Positions 21,129 to 31,336 of a stretch of 33,778 nt of DNA are shown piece by piece. The notes under the pieces were generated by a model that was not told where the DNA came from, ran no database searches, and was given only the letters and a program-made list of their open reading frames with translations. The stretch is from NCBI GenBank assembly GCA_002633005.1, contig NMRA01000263.1, forward strand, positions 388,189 to 421,966. Direction: 5' to 3'. Origin of the DNA: Phoronis australis. Taxonomy: Eukaryota; Phoronida; Phoronidae. Every line of letters begins with the position of its first letter. The stretch's first letter is position 1. Both the position numbers and the translations under genes were made by a program.

Positions 21129-21842
21129 TGATGATCGACTTTCTGAATGCAACTGTAACACGAACCTAATTAACTTGGGTTTTGTTGTCCGACAATAAAA
21201 CATTCTCAAAAAGCTTGTTATCTTGCTTAACTAGCTTGCACTGAATTACCCTAGGAAATTTCAAATAGGGAGAGGCGAAGTAACCAAATGCCGAAAGTTT
21301 TATGTCTAATAACAGGAAAGATTGGTGCCAAGTAATGAGCAGTCTGTCACTTACCGACATAATTACGAGGCAAATAGGTAACATGATTTATTCCAAACTG
21401 CACGTAAACTAAATGCATCAACGCGTACATAAGAATTGTACGAGAAATTGCCAATGAACGCGGTCCTCCTGTCGTCATCAATGCCTGAAACTAGCAAGTG
21501 ATCACACTAGCCTCCGAAACGAGATGTAATTCTCGATTTTGAGAGTGACATGACTTGAAGTTCGCATATGCGCAGACATGAAGCGCCTCCGAGGGATCAT
21601 TTGAGGCTACAAAATACCCTAATGAAGTTAAACCTGAGTGGCGGTATTCGGTCAATTGGAGAACAGGAAATAAGTTCAGATGGAAATCGACTAATCCAAT
21701 TAAAATTCTTAAAGTTAGAGCAGCGATTAACCAGCCTTCAATAAAAAAAACTTTGATTTACACCATTTGCCGCGTGAAACTTTAGTCCTAAATTGTCAAT
21801 CGGTCAAATTGGAGATGATTCCAGGGCTACGAAAGAATTGGC

Positions 21843-21951
21843 ATTTTGTTATTACCGGAAAAGAGGCCCTTTGAGTTGGTTTGTCACATTGTGTCATTTC
21901 GTTATTGCCGGATACGAGGCTCTTTAAATTGGTTTGTCACATTGTGTCATT
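21843..21951. repeat. Two-unit 53-bp tandem repeat
   Basis: GTTATTACCGGAAAAGAGGC at 21848 recurs as GTTATTGCCGGATACGAGGC at 21901, each followed by TTGGTTTGTCACATTGTGTC. Confidence 0.8.
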
Positions 21952-22652
21952 TTATACGCGGAGCATTATCTCAAGGAATAACGAACGGTCAGTCTTTGTA
22001 AACATTCCTTCTCATGCATCACAGTAAGTATTCAGAAAGTTGGGAACAACTTCACAGCTGTCAAAGTCAAGTTTCTTTTTGTTTGACACAATACGGGTTA
22101 ACAGCAGCAGTAAGCCCGTTTGGTTCACTGGCGTGAGAAAATCACAAATAAGTTTTTCACTGATGAAAAGTTTCGTAATTGTTGGAACCAAGCTTCTCTG
22201 ATACGATTACTGCCTTCCAAATATCCTATCATTTTCAGGTACGGTTTGCAAAAAAAAAAATCTCGCATAATTAGCCTAAGCAGAGGTGTATGCAGTTATG
22301 GAAAGAGGAACATTCCACGCGACACTGACCTGAACAAGGGGGCGCCAGCGAGCGACGGGGGTAAAAAATTGTGAACGCCACTCATTGTCAGGACGTTACC
22401 GTTATCTTCCGCCACCGGCGACAACATTTTGGCGGCGCTACTGGGTACTCCGGCCCGACAATCAAAGAAAGCTAACTAAAAGCGAAAATCGAATTAATTA
22501 GGACTTATAGTCTCACAGAGTCGATTTCATTACAATTCTTATCGGGATAACAGGCTATGTCCATTACCAGTACGAACATCAAAACAAAAAGCGACTGTAG
22601 GAAAGGCTTTAGAGTTTATTGTGTTTGGCCAACCTTAAAACTATTAGGGGGT

Positions 22653-24520
22653 TTCTTCGGCTCGTCAATGATATTTCAGTGGTTTGCGCGTCTGCGCAGG
22701 GGTTGCTGTGGATATCGTCATTGACAGTGTCGGCGCTGGTGTCGATATCAAAAGTGGCGTCAGTATTGTTAACATGTTTGTTGTAGACGGCGTCATTGTC
22801 ATAGGCAGTAATGTCGCTCTAATTGGCAAGGTTGTGTAGCTATTGTTAACGTCGCGTCAGGTTCAGTGTCGTTAAGTTGCTGACGGCATATTCGATACGC
22901 TACGTGTAATTGCTGCCAACGTTATCAGCGATGTCTTGGTCGTCGTTATTATCATGGCCGTCGTGGTCGTTGTCGTCGGTGTTCTTGCATTCGCCGTCTA
23001 CTCCATTTCTAAGTTTTTCATTCGATTTCGCCAAATGTCTCTCATAAGAGGGCTTTAATTTTCAATGTCCCCAACTTTTACATACAACCCTAGCCCTAGA
23101 ATGCCAAACCCCGCATGTGACCAATGTATTCTACGCCTGCAGTTTTCCTAGTAAATCGTTGTGTTCCCCTTTTGACATTCTAGACCCGCAAATGGGAATG
23201 GCGGGTTGTTGGGATGAGGACTTAAAAATCCTAATGAGTGACGTATTCATGTACATGCACCCATTTTTAATTAAGTGAAACCACTAGGAACATTTCCTTT
23301 TTGGCCATGGAACGTCATAATCTTCTAAGTGTTCACAAACCTAAAAAGTGCATCTGTGCATCTGCTGTAAGAATGTACCAATTATTTATTGTTTGTTTTT
23401 CATACAGTGCATCTTTAATAAATTGGCGCAGACCTAGTCCCGTCATGTCACTGCTATCAATCACGCAGAAGGTTTGGAAATGAAAATGTGTGTGATATTT
23501 GTCACGAACAGGACGCTTGACTGCTGACGGACATGAAACTCATTAATATTTAACAATACCAATGATTTTGAATTCTGATATGAGTTAGCTGAATGCTATT
23601 GCGCCAAGACAATCATGTACCGAAAGTCTCCGGAAACAGTCACTTTTAGGGTGGTACAGTTAAAAGCAGGATAGTCACTCCACTAATGCTCACAGTCTGT
23701 TTCTTGTACACTATAGTGACACTTGATGACCCTTCTCATAAAAAATTCACACACTCTTTGGGGGAAATTCAAACGTTTATTTACATTGCTGATGATGATG
23801 GTGATGATGACCAAGACGACGACGATGACTACAGCAACAATGACGGAGATGAGGATGATGGTAGCGGCGATGGGAACGATGGTAGCGGCGATGGGGATGA
23901 TGGTAGCGGCGATTTAGACCATGTTGATGACGATTCAAGCTTGGTGTTTTTATCTGTTGAAGTGGGCATTTTTTTGGATAACTTTATCATAACAAGATCC
24001 ACCTGTGCATTTCAAACACAATGTCCACAAATACACACGTCTTGTTGTTAATTGAGCGTTACTGCAGCTGTATTCAAATAGTCATCATCAATAACAATTC
24101 CCTATTTTTGGAAAGGTGAGACAGCGTGCAAGATGTCACTTTGTCGACTTAAAGTGTCTCTTATTGTATGTTTCGTTATCCTAACACTAGGACTGACCGC
24201 TGAGTCCACTGACGGACAACCAGGTAAGTTTCAGGCACTTTTTAGTAGCTTCGTGAACTAAGTTGTTACAGATCGATTTATTTCGATTTTGTGTGTAAAA
24301 TGCGAACAACCAACAATGACTTGCAACACGAACCCCATGGCACACGAACGAGCCCAGAGGCACGTTTCTAGGGAACAAAATTGTCAGTTTGCTCCGCCTG
24401 GACACAAAAGTCGGAACTCTGTTTTAGAGTAGACAACTTTAATGCTTCACTTGTGGCATTTTAGAACGTTTTACTTCGTCCATTGAATCAGGTTGGTAAA
24501 AGTTATGCTGAACATGCGGC
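22653..24520 (+). repeat. Segmental duplication, downstream copy
   Basis: Partner of 18616-20490. It lacks the SINE but has extra sequence around 23100-23680 and an expanded GATGAC and 24-bp GATGGTAGCGGCGATGGGRA repeat at about 23790-23925. That expansion produces an Asp-rich 121-codon frame which I do not regard as a gene. Confidence 0.8.
24133..24223 (+). CDS. Signal-peptide first exon, downstream version
   Basis: ATG at 24133 opens 30 codons with a secretory signal (VSLIVCFVILTLGLTAES, then TDGQP) and ends at the donor CCAG|GTAAGT, phase 1, exactly as in the upstream version. The start codon aligns to ACG in the upstream copy, and the upstream start aligns to GTG here, so the two copies use different in-frame starts. 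With the exon at 26287 the product is about 180 residues. The aligned TATA box is lost (CATAACAAG), so this copy may be transcribed differently or weakly. Confidence 0.65.
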
Positions 24521-25876
24521 AAGATCAAAGCAAAAGTTATCGGATTCAAACAGAAATAAAACAAATAGACTGTAAGGGTAACAACAAATGACACGTGGAA
24601 TCATGACCTATATGGGAACGTATACCGGTACTTGCTCTTGAAACGTCATTAATTGACAGAAGAAGGTTCTACGTTTACCTGAACAGAAATGTGTCCCAGT
24701 TAGTAAAACCTGACCGTATCACCACAGAAGGAAGCGTTCCTTAGACACAAAAATCTCAACAAAAAGAAACCTGATGCAAGACTCAGGGCACACATTCAAA
24801 AGCACGTGAGTAAAAGGGAACATTCCGCTTATGTTCTCGCGAGCTTACTACACTTTTGCTTAGTGCTATTCTTTTATTTCCCTACATGTATAGGTGGCAC
24901 TGGAAATGAGGATAGGTAGCACTTACTAGCGCCCCCTAAGGCAATAGAGATCACTGAAGGGATTGGTTTAAGAGGCACGAATATTGAATTATGGAATTAA
25001 ATTGACTGTTTCCGTTCCATTAGCGGAGAGTTCTTGCCGCAAGGACTACGCAAGTGTCGTAGGTCTACTCCGGTCTTGGGACTATTTAATTGAAATTCCT
25101 TCAAAGAAATGAGAACTTTTTGTTTCCAATTATCTAATAAGATTTCAAACAAATTTTCACACCTTCATAACACAAGAAAATAGTAGCGCAGATGTACTGT
25201 GGACCGAAACAAACTGTTCTGCAGGAATGACACTATGAGCAGTGGCCATGGTGATCACAACTCTCTAAGAATTGTTTGGAAATAATGTTTTATTTCTATA
25301 TCACGTCAATGTACAAACCAACACAGGCATTTGAAGCACATAAACAGATACTTTATATACCGTAATCGGGGGAGGGGGGTCGGGAAAAGTCTATGGTTGA
25401 TACGCTAATGAGAATGACAATAATTTTGAACTGTCCCTATCTCAAACTCACTGACTGTGTCTCTGATGGGTTTACCATTTGAACAACAGTAAATTGGTTT
25501 TCATTCGACCACCAATAGCATCCCTGCCTCTTTGTCAGTGCAAATTGATTGTCATCCGATAGCTGCTTCACCTCTTGGTGAGTGTATAACACGTAAGCAG
25601 GAAGTTCATTACTGATCTCGTACAAGTGTAACCGTCATATCAAGCTTTAAACCCATCACACGTTGGTAATTACGCTTGAATTCGTTTACCAACAATTTTG
25701 GTATGATATTTTATGTATTTCCTCTTCAATTAGTGTACTTTTAATCAAGAAATAAACGCAAAAATAAAAACAAAGATAAATTTTTGTAGTAACGCCATCA
25801 GTGGATCCGGTCTCCGCCATTGCATCGTCCTACACGAGCCGCGAGCCGCAGTGGTCTCGAAAACTGAGTTCGACTG

Positions 25877-25984
25877 AGTAGTACGAAAAGTTGCGTGTGC
25901 GGAGGATGCAGCAATAGTAATCGGGCAGACAATATTTCAGTTTTTGCGTTTCGAAAATATCTGTGCCATGTTGAAATTCACTAA
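25877..25984 (+). pseudogene. THAP-domain N-terminus remnant
   Basis: The frame through TGC at 25892 reads CVCGGCSNSNRADNISVFAF followed by RKYL and stops at 25982. THAP zinc fingers begin with C-x2-4-C, then N, and reach a V/L-F-x-F-P element some 10-15 residues later, so the match is good although the expected Pro is Arg. The rest of the domain is not seen in frame. It is probably a decayed P-element-like transposon copy inside the intron. Confidence 0.4.
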
Positions 25985-26085
25985 CCCCCCACACGGCGTT
26001 CAGCGCCACAGACCCCATGTAATGCGCCCGAGAGATTTCATGCTGCTGGTATAAACAGCGTTTTAACAACTTTCTTGCTAATATA

Positions 26086-26169
26086 ATGCAGGCAAATTTC
26101 CATTGCTGTGTAGTAGGGTATACTAATGCATTACAAAAAGGACAAACCCTTTCAAATGTCAATGGATGA
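26086..26169 (+). pseudogene. Second THAP-like N-terminal fragment (weak)
   Basis: ATG at 26086 reads MQANFHCCVVGYTNALQKGQ and stops at 26167. The CCV-x-G-x-TN pattern is like a THAP start in which the second Cys has become Tyr. It is too short to be sure; a 119-codon minus-strand frame overlaps it. Confidence 0.2.
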
Positions 26170-26286
26170 ACAAGGACAAGACCAGTCATGTGTTGTTCAA
26201 TCAGGCTAATTTAGAGTTTTCGATCATTAAAACTGTTTGGAGAAAGAAAATGCGCCTATCATCAAAGTGACTTATTATCGTTTCAG

Positions 26287-26738
26287 GAGCTCAAACAAGC
26301 TTATCACAAGTGCTTCTGAATGCCATCTTTGACGAACAACTCGCTGCAACGGCCCCGGTAACACGTAACCTAGCAGAAAATGTCGATAGTTATGATGACG
26401 CGAAGAACTACCTGATGGACGACCGGGAAGAAACTGCGAATGAACACGAACAGACAGAAATTCGAAAATCAGGCAACTACTTGGACCCACGTGATCAAAT
26501 TCAACAAGAAGTAAGCCTAGACATCCACAAGCGACCCTGGTTCTGTGGATTGTGGCGCAAGCGCCAGATACGCAATCTGATGCTTGCACGAGTTCGACCG
26601 ACCCATCTTTACAAAACGAAAACGAAGCGATGCAAGAAAGGCTACAAGTTAGTTAGACTGAGTATGCAGTTTGCAAAGAAGCTTGGTTATAGTAAGGCTA
26701 AAGTTGGACCAATGGTTGGACGCAGTCGTTTTACATAG
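26287..26738 (+). CDS. Acidic pro-region plus cationic C-terminal exon of a secreted precursor
   Basis: The acceptor TTATCGTTTCAG ends at 26286 and two bases complete the phase-1 Gly codon left by either signal exon, then 149 codons run to TAG at 26736-26738. In the 180-residue numbering, residues 39-113 are acidic (17 D/E, 8 K/R, with a dense patch at 62-88). A basic pair (HKR) at 111-113 precedes PWFCGLWRKRQ, and the last 67 residues hold 20 K/R and no D/E. Two Cys, at 117 and 146, could close a 28-residue loop. Signal, acidic pro-part and cationic end is the usual plan of antimicrobial-peptide and some hormone precursors. The Pro after KR is unfavourable for furin-type cleavage, so the true processing site is open. 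I recognise no known family. AATAAA signals follow at 27010 and 27077. Confidence 0.65.
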
Positions 26739-27009
26739 AGTTGGTGGACCTCAAGCGATTGATCTTAGTAGTAACGCCCTCTTTCTTATTCTTACAAACT
26801 TATACTCCAGTATTTCGACATTTCATAGCTTCTTGGACTAAAAGACGGCAGTCGCTTATGGGACGAAAGATTTCACCGACGCTTTGATTTACTGTACCGG
26901 GTGTCCCAAAATGTACTCACAGTTGAATGACAATTGCGGCATTGATTATTGTCCAAGTAGCATGATCAGCGCACTGGTAATCAAAAATGAAATACCATCT
27001 TTAAATCAA

Positions 27010-27015
27010 AATAAA
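27010..27015 (+). terminator. Polyadenylation signal
   Basis: AATAAA 272 bases after the stop codon of the cationic exon; a second lies at 27077-27082. Confidence 0.45.
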
Positions 27016-27314
27016 TCTATTGTTTATTAACTTGGAAACTATATTTACTGTCTTTACGTTTTCGCGTGTCCATCAAAATAAACTTTCGTTCTAAAATTTA
27101 TGTAGTTTCCCTTGCCATTCCTGTGCGCTCAAAACCCGTGACGACTCACGGAAAGGTGGGACCACACACTCCAGCTGGGTACAGTGTGTGGATTTTTCCC
27201 GTTTTGTAGCCTACCAGTGGGAGTACATTTTTAGGACGCTATGAAATGTGATGGAGGGCGGGCAAAACATAAATAATGGAAAGTACACCTGTCTGTAGGC
27301 AGCCTTGAACTCGT

Positions 27315-27400
27315 CAGTGTCCAGTCAATTGGACAGGAACCCTTAAGGAACACCATCAGTGTCCAGTCAACTGGACAGGAACCCTTCAGGAACACCGTGC
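27315..27400. repeat. Two 42-bp units each with an 18-bp palindrome
   Basis: CAGTGTCCAGTCAAYTGGAC begins at 27315 and 27357. In the second unit TGTCCAGT-CA-ACTGGACA is a perfect inverted repeat; the first unit has one G-T-type change. Confidence 0.75.
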
Positions 27401-27954
27401 AGTATAGCCCTCTACTGTGTTATATTTGCAGCTAGACCCTGTACTGACATCTTATAATCGACGTCACTATTGTTTTAACACTCAATTACTATTATATATT
27501 ATATATTATATATGAGAATGTTACAGCAAGCATGTACAACCGTAACATCGTCTTTATTGCAGTTTGATTAGCTGTAGTATTTTATAGCAAAACAAAAGCC
27601 CATAAGAATTGATATAAACACAAACTACATGTACCCTGTTTAAGACATGTTTTTATAGAAGAAATCAGATGTCGTGTGCCTATGGAAAAAACATTCGAGC
27701 CATTTTTAGCGAAAAGTTATTTCGAATAAAGGCGCATCGGCCTTCTACAAATAGGTCTATAGTAAGGAAAGAATTATAGCGAGGCTTCTGACCAAGTTGA
27801 CAACCTGATAACGAAAACGATAATGGTTTCAAATAACCACGAACAACTTTCGCGCTGACTTTGACGGGACAACCTCAGGTACTGTGGTGCCCTGAAGTTA
27901 TCCTCTCACGTGTTTCATGTTCGCGCAGATGCAATCTTCAATTCACGAGTCCGC
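27401..27954. other. Non-coding stretch
   Basis: Contains a TATAT-rich run at 27490-27515. Nothing else can be supported. Confidence 0.4.
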
Positions 27955-28990
27955 GAGTCATCTAATTTTCAAAATACTTTTTCTCCTACATTTTTCAAGA
28001 AATTATTTCAATTTCAGTGTAAAGATGTCTGTCTACATGCCAATCAAGTAAGTTGTCTAATCACATTAAATATGTCAAAGGTCATTGAGTGCAAACTAAG
28101 ATTTTGAGCTAGACACTTCAAATTCACAAATCCAATTGGTATATGTAATTTACTTCCAATTCCATAGTTTCAGGTCATTTGGTGCAATCATGGGGTTTTT
28201 AGGTGCGTTGAAAATTTGATCTTTTCATCCAACATCTATTCTGATGAGTCAGCAATTAGACAACTGTGATTCTCAGCATTAAACACACTTTTCGCGGACT
28301 TTGCAATAATTCTACTAAAAGGGTTTATAATGCACCAGAAAGGCTCAATTTATGCAAAAGCCATCTAATTTTTAAAATGTAATTTCTTCTCCATTTTTCA
28401 TGGAATTCTCTTCAATTTGAACACGAAGGCGTCTCGCTAGTTCCCTGCGTGTCCGCTAGGGGGAAGGGAACACCCAGGTATCATTCAGCGGCACGGGTTT
28501 TATCACTGGTTGATGTAACCTCAGCAGTCATTGGTTAGCCTTACAACAAAAAGAGAAAACGGCGGACTTTGATTTTTAGCCTCGTCAACATCTTTACTAA
28601 TCAAGTTTCCTCTCTACAGTGTCAATAACGTGATTGAGCTCAAAGTTTCAGGTGTAACCATGGGGTCATTACGTGCATTTCTTTCTGAAAATTAACATGT
28701 TTGACTACTGCGATTATCAACATCAACCACACTTTTCAGACTTTACCATGATTCCACTACAAAGGCTAATAATGCACCAAAAAGGGCCAATTACTGCAAA
28801 GGATATCTTATTTCATTCAACACGTATTCCTTTAAAATAATTTCTATTCTACTGTGTCAAGAGTTAAACATCTGTGATTCAGCACGATCCACATTTTTAT
28901 ATTCTTCTATATGAGTTCTGCTGCGGTGCAAAGCCACCGAAAAGGCTGTAAATTTTCCAAAAATTCTCACTCGCCCGGAGTCATTATTGT
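27955..28990. repeat. Degenerate tandem repeat, units about 400-480 bp
   Basis: The same ordered blocks recur: CATCTAATTTT...TTTCTCC...ATTTTTCA...TTCAATTT at 27958 and 28361, with a weaker version near 28800; GTTTCAGGT...ATGGGGT at 28168 and 28645; AATGCACCAAAAAGG-type blocks at 28329 and 28771, with a partial one near 28940. The copies are old and interrupted by indels. No coding frame persists through them. Confidence 0.55.
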
Positions 28991-30120
28991 AACTTTCTAA
29001 CAATAATCGTTCTAGTTTGAACCTGTCACCTATATAAGATTGACTTCAAATTGTGCCTTAGCCAAATTGAAATAATTTCTGGACTTGAAAGGAATTGACA
29101 GTTCATTAGTGCTCAAGACCAGATTCTGCAAGTCTGAGTTATCACGGTCAGTTATGTTATTCGCTGAGCAGCAGAATTTTAAGCAATAACAAACTTAACA
29201 ATTCTTCGCAAGACCTGATACCACTTCTCATCTAAGAAAGGAACTAATTTTAATTAGTATTGAAATACCAAATTTTATCGATAAGTGCTTTCTTCGATTG
29301 AATGTGTCACGTTTATAGATGATTTAAACTGCAGGGACGGTCGACATGATCAAAGCTAACACGATGGTCGAAGATACCGACTTGCCGTATATACATATTG
29401 TTGAACAATTTTATGACATTTACAGTCTTGCTGTAGCTATGGCCTAATAGATCAGTCGATCCAAGAATGTGGGGTGTCCAGCGCAAACAGAGGCATTTCT
29501 TCTGGCATAGACTACTATCATTGAGAATACGATACTTTTTTGACTCATGTACATGTAATAACCACTCAAATTGACCAGAAGATGGCGTCTTCAAGACTTG
29601 TACCTTCAATATTTTGTTCCGAGGATATGCATGTAGCTGTCGACGATGCTACCCGCGTAAGCATAAATCACAAACCGTCCAAGAATGTAGACGAGGAACT
29701 GCGGTGCTGGAGAGTTGTGTCTGAGTACAAGCACTGTCTCTTCTAGAGTTATTGTTTATCCGTCAAAGCAAGCTGTCCGCTTAGTAAATTGAAACCTGGC
29801 ACACGTGTTGTGAGGCTCATCTCCGTTTGCCTCCATCCTATTTTTTGAAATTAGACCCCCTTAGAAAAACTGGTTGTATGCATGAAAATGGATTTCGAAG
29901 TAATCGTTCATATATCAATCATCTGTTCTCGTTGACAACAAACCTGTACTTAAATTGTAACGAGAAATACTTTTGAGTTGACAAGTCAGGATTTGCTACC
30001 CAATAAATTGTAAAATAAAAACATAAATGTCCTATCAACAGGACACTTAAAATGATTTATGAAAAACTAGCAACCTACAATATGACAAACTAATACGAGT
30101 AAGACTGACTGGGTTAACCC
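28991..30120. other. Non-coding stretch with one unassigned frame
   Basis: A minus-strand frame at 29313-29609 (98 codons) contains VNVIKLFNNMYIRQVGIFDH and has reasonable composition, but I recognise no family and see no splice or regulatory signals. A short plus-strand frame at 29540-29746 overlaps it. No firm feature. Confidence 0.25.
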
Positions 30121-30720
30121 TGAAATTGGTGCCCGTGAAGGAGATAATTTATCACGCACACCTTTTGCGCTTTACGTTAAGAAATTAAAAAGGGATGAGA
30201 GGTGTGTGGCCATTCAATTTCATCAATTTCGCCCTTGTTCAAAAGTGAGGAAAATCTATAAAATTTGTTTTAACAGTTTAAATAATTGGTGTATAAAACA
30301 GAGAATGTCTTAAACAATACAGTTCACTTCAGAACCGAACCTATTGAAAAAGGTAGTTAGGATTTTAAAGTCGGAAATTCAGTTGGTAAATGTAGAACAT
30401 CACGTAACTATTTAGGGGTTATTCTTGATGATAAATACCTCGATTTCAAACAAAATGTATCTAGGTTTACCGGGGCTTCAGAAGATGTGTTAGGAAAAGT
30501 ATTTTCAAAATCTCGCGATAATAATAGTAATATCTTAAAACTTTTAAAAACTTTTTTTGGTTCACGAGTATCACCAATTTCATGTCACTATGTTTCTGCT
30601 GTGCCGGGTTACTAAGATTGCACTAATTCTGATAAGTATTCAAAACACTGCTGCGTGTTCTTTTTCAGGAGTGGACAGATTTACACCTATCATTATCTTA
30701 GGATCATGAGGGGTGAAGTA
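30121..30720 (+). pseudogene. Non-LTR retrotransposon reverse transcriptase relic
   Basis: Pieces of a reverse transcriptase in the right order but in different frames: GAREGDNLSRTPFALYVKKL (cf. G-V-R-Q-G-D-x-L-S-P) near 30130-30190; SLNNWCIKQ near 30275; NTVHFRTEPI near 30320; NYLGVILDDKYLDFKQNVSR near 30405-30460; and FSGVDRFTPIIILG near 30663-30705. The Y-L-G-V and downstream blocks are typical of non-LTR element RT C-termini. Stops and frameshifts separate them, so the copy is dead. Confidence 0.7.
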
Positions 30721-30855
30721 ATACATATAGCTGGAACTTAAATATGATTCTACTTTGGAACAAGTTTGTACGTTCAAATGTTGATATACTTACTGAAATT
30801 GTTTTTCTAAATTTTAAGTATTTGTAATATTGATATGTGAGATACGAGCTCTTTA

Positions 30856-30867
30856 AACACACACACA

Positions 30868-30903
<36 letters not shown>

Positions 30904-30915
30904 CACACATGTGTG
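30856..30915. repeat. ACGC/AC microsatellite
   Basis: About ten ACGC units flanked by AC dinucleotides, ending in ACACATGTGTG. Confidence 0.95.
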
Positions 30916-31017
30916 GGATTAATCTGTAACTATCTAGCTTAGAAAATAGAAAATCATTTTATTTAAACACGAGGGTTTTGCTGAATAGTATGTAAAACAT
31001 AACTTGTGACGTTCCAA

Positions 31018-31260
31018 GCGCCATCTATTGGCCCAGCTTATGACTGAAACTGTAACCCACAAAACTCCCTGTGGAGGAGCGGGACAATGTCAACGAGCCA
31101 ATCCAGGTGGAAGTGACGTAGTTCACGCGCATGCGTTCTATCAAGAGGGATTCCCTTTCTTTACATCCTGTCGAAGTGCTTTTGTTTTAGCAGAGAATTT
31201 CTCGATTTTCAAGCACCGTGACAGCGGCATTGGATGAATTTCGACATGGTACGTGTGCCT
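31018..31260 (+). promoter_or_regulatory. Promoter-like patch
   Basis: A locally CpG-richer stretch with a CTCF-like site (minus strand CCAATAGATGGCGC, one mismatch, 31018-31031), AGCCAATCC, GTGACGTAG (CRE-like) and CGCGCATGCGTT (NRF1-like), followed by a donor-like GACATG|GTACGTG at about 31246. These motifs cluster more than elsewhere in the window. Which gene it would serve is not visible; a plus-strand gene leaving the window is possible. Confidence 0.3.
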
Positions 31261-31336
31261 GATTTATTATATTTTATGAGCTAACAGAAACCAATGCTCT
31301 TCGTGAAGGGCGCCGCCTGTTTAAAAATGTGTGTGT

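Larger units (their letters stand above)
20669..22652. other. Spacer between the two segmental copies
   Basis: About 2 kb with no supported gene. It contains a 15-G run at 21114-21128, a 53-bp duplication at 21843-21951, and an open frame at 22120-22374 without recognisable features. I looked here for a second copy of the 26287 exon and found none by eye. Confidence 0.4.
24224..26286 (+). other. Intron between signal exon and cationic exon
   Basis: GTAAGTTTCAG at the 5' end and TTATTATCGTTTCAG at the 3' end. It contains a weak CTCF-like AGCGCCCCCTA near 24924 and two THAP-like fragments near 25.9-26.2 kb. Other open frames inside it (25437-25625 and 25830-26189, minus) show no domain signals. 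Confidence 0.5.

Noticed and set aside
23686-24051. 121-codon Asp/Gly/Ser-rich open frame
   Set aside because: Generated by a GATGAC and 24-bp minisatellite in the promoter-side half of the segmental duplication; the paralogous copy has no such frame.
25830-26189. 119-codon minus-strand frame in the intron
   Set aside because: No domain or splice context; the plus strand shows THAP-like fragments in the same place.
26275-26589. Minus-strand 104-codon frame opposite the cationic exon
   Set aside because: Antisense shadow; the plus strand has a correct-phase acceptor, a charge-structured product and a following poly(A) signal.
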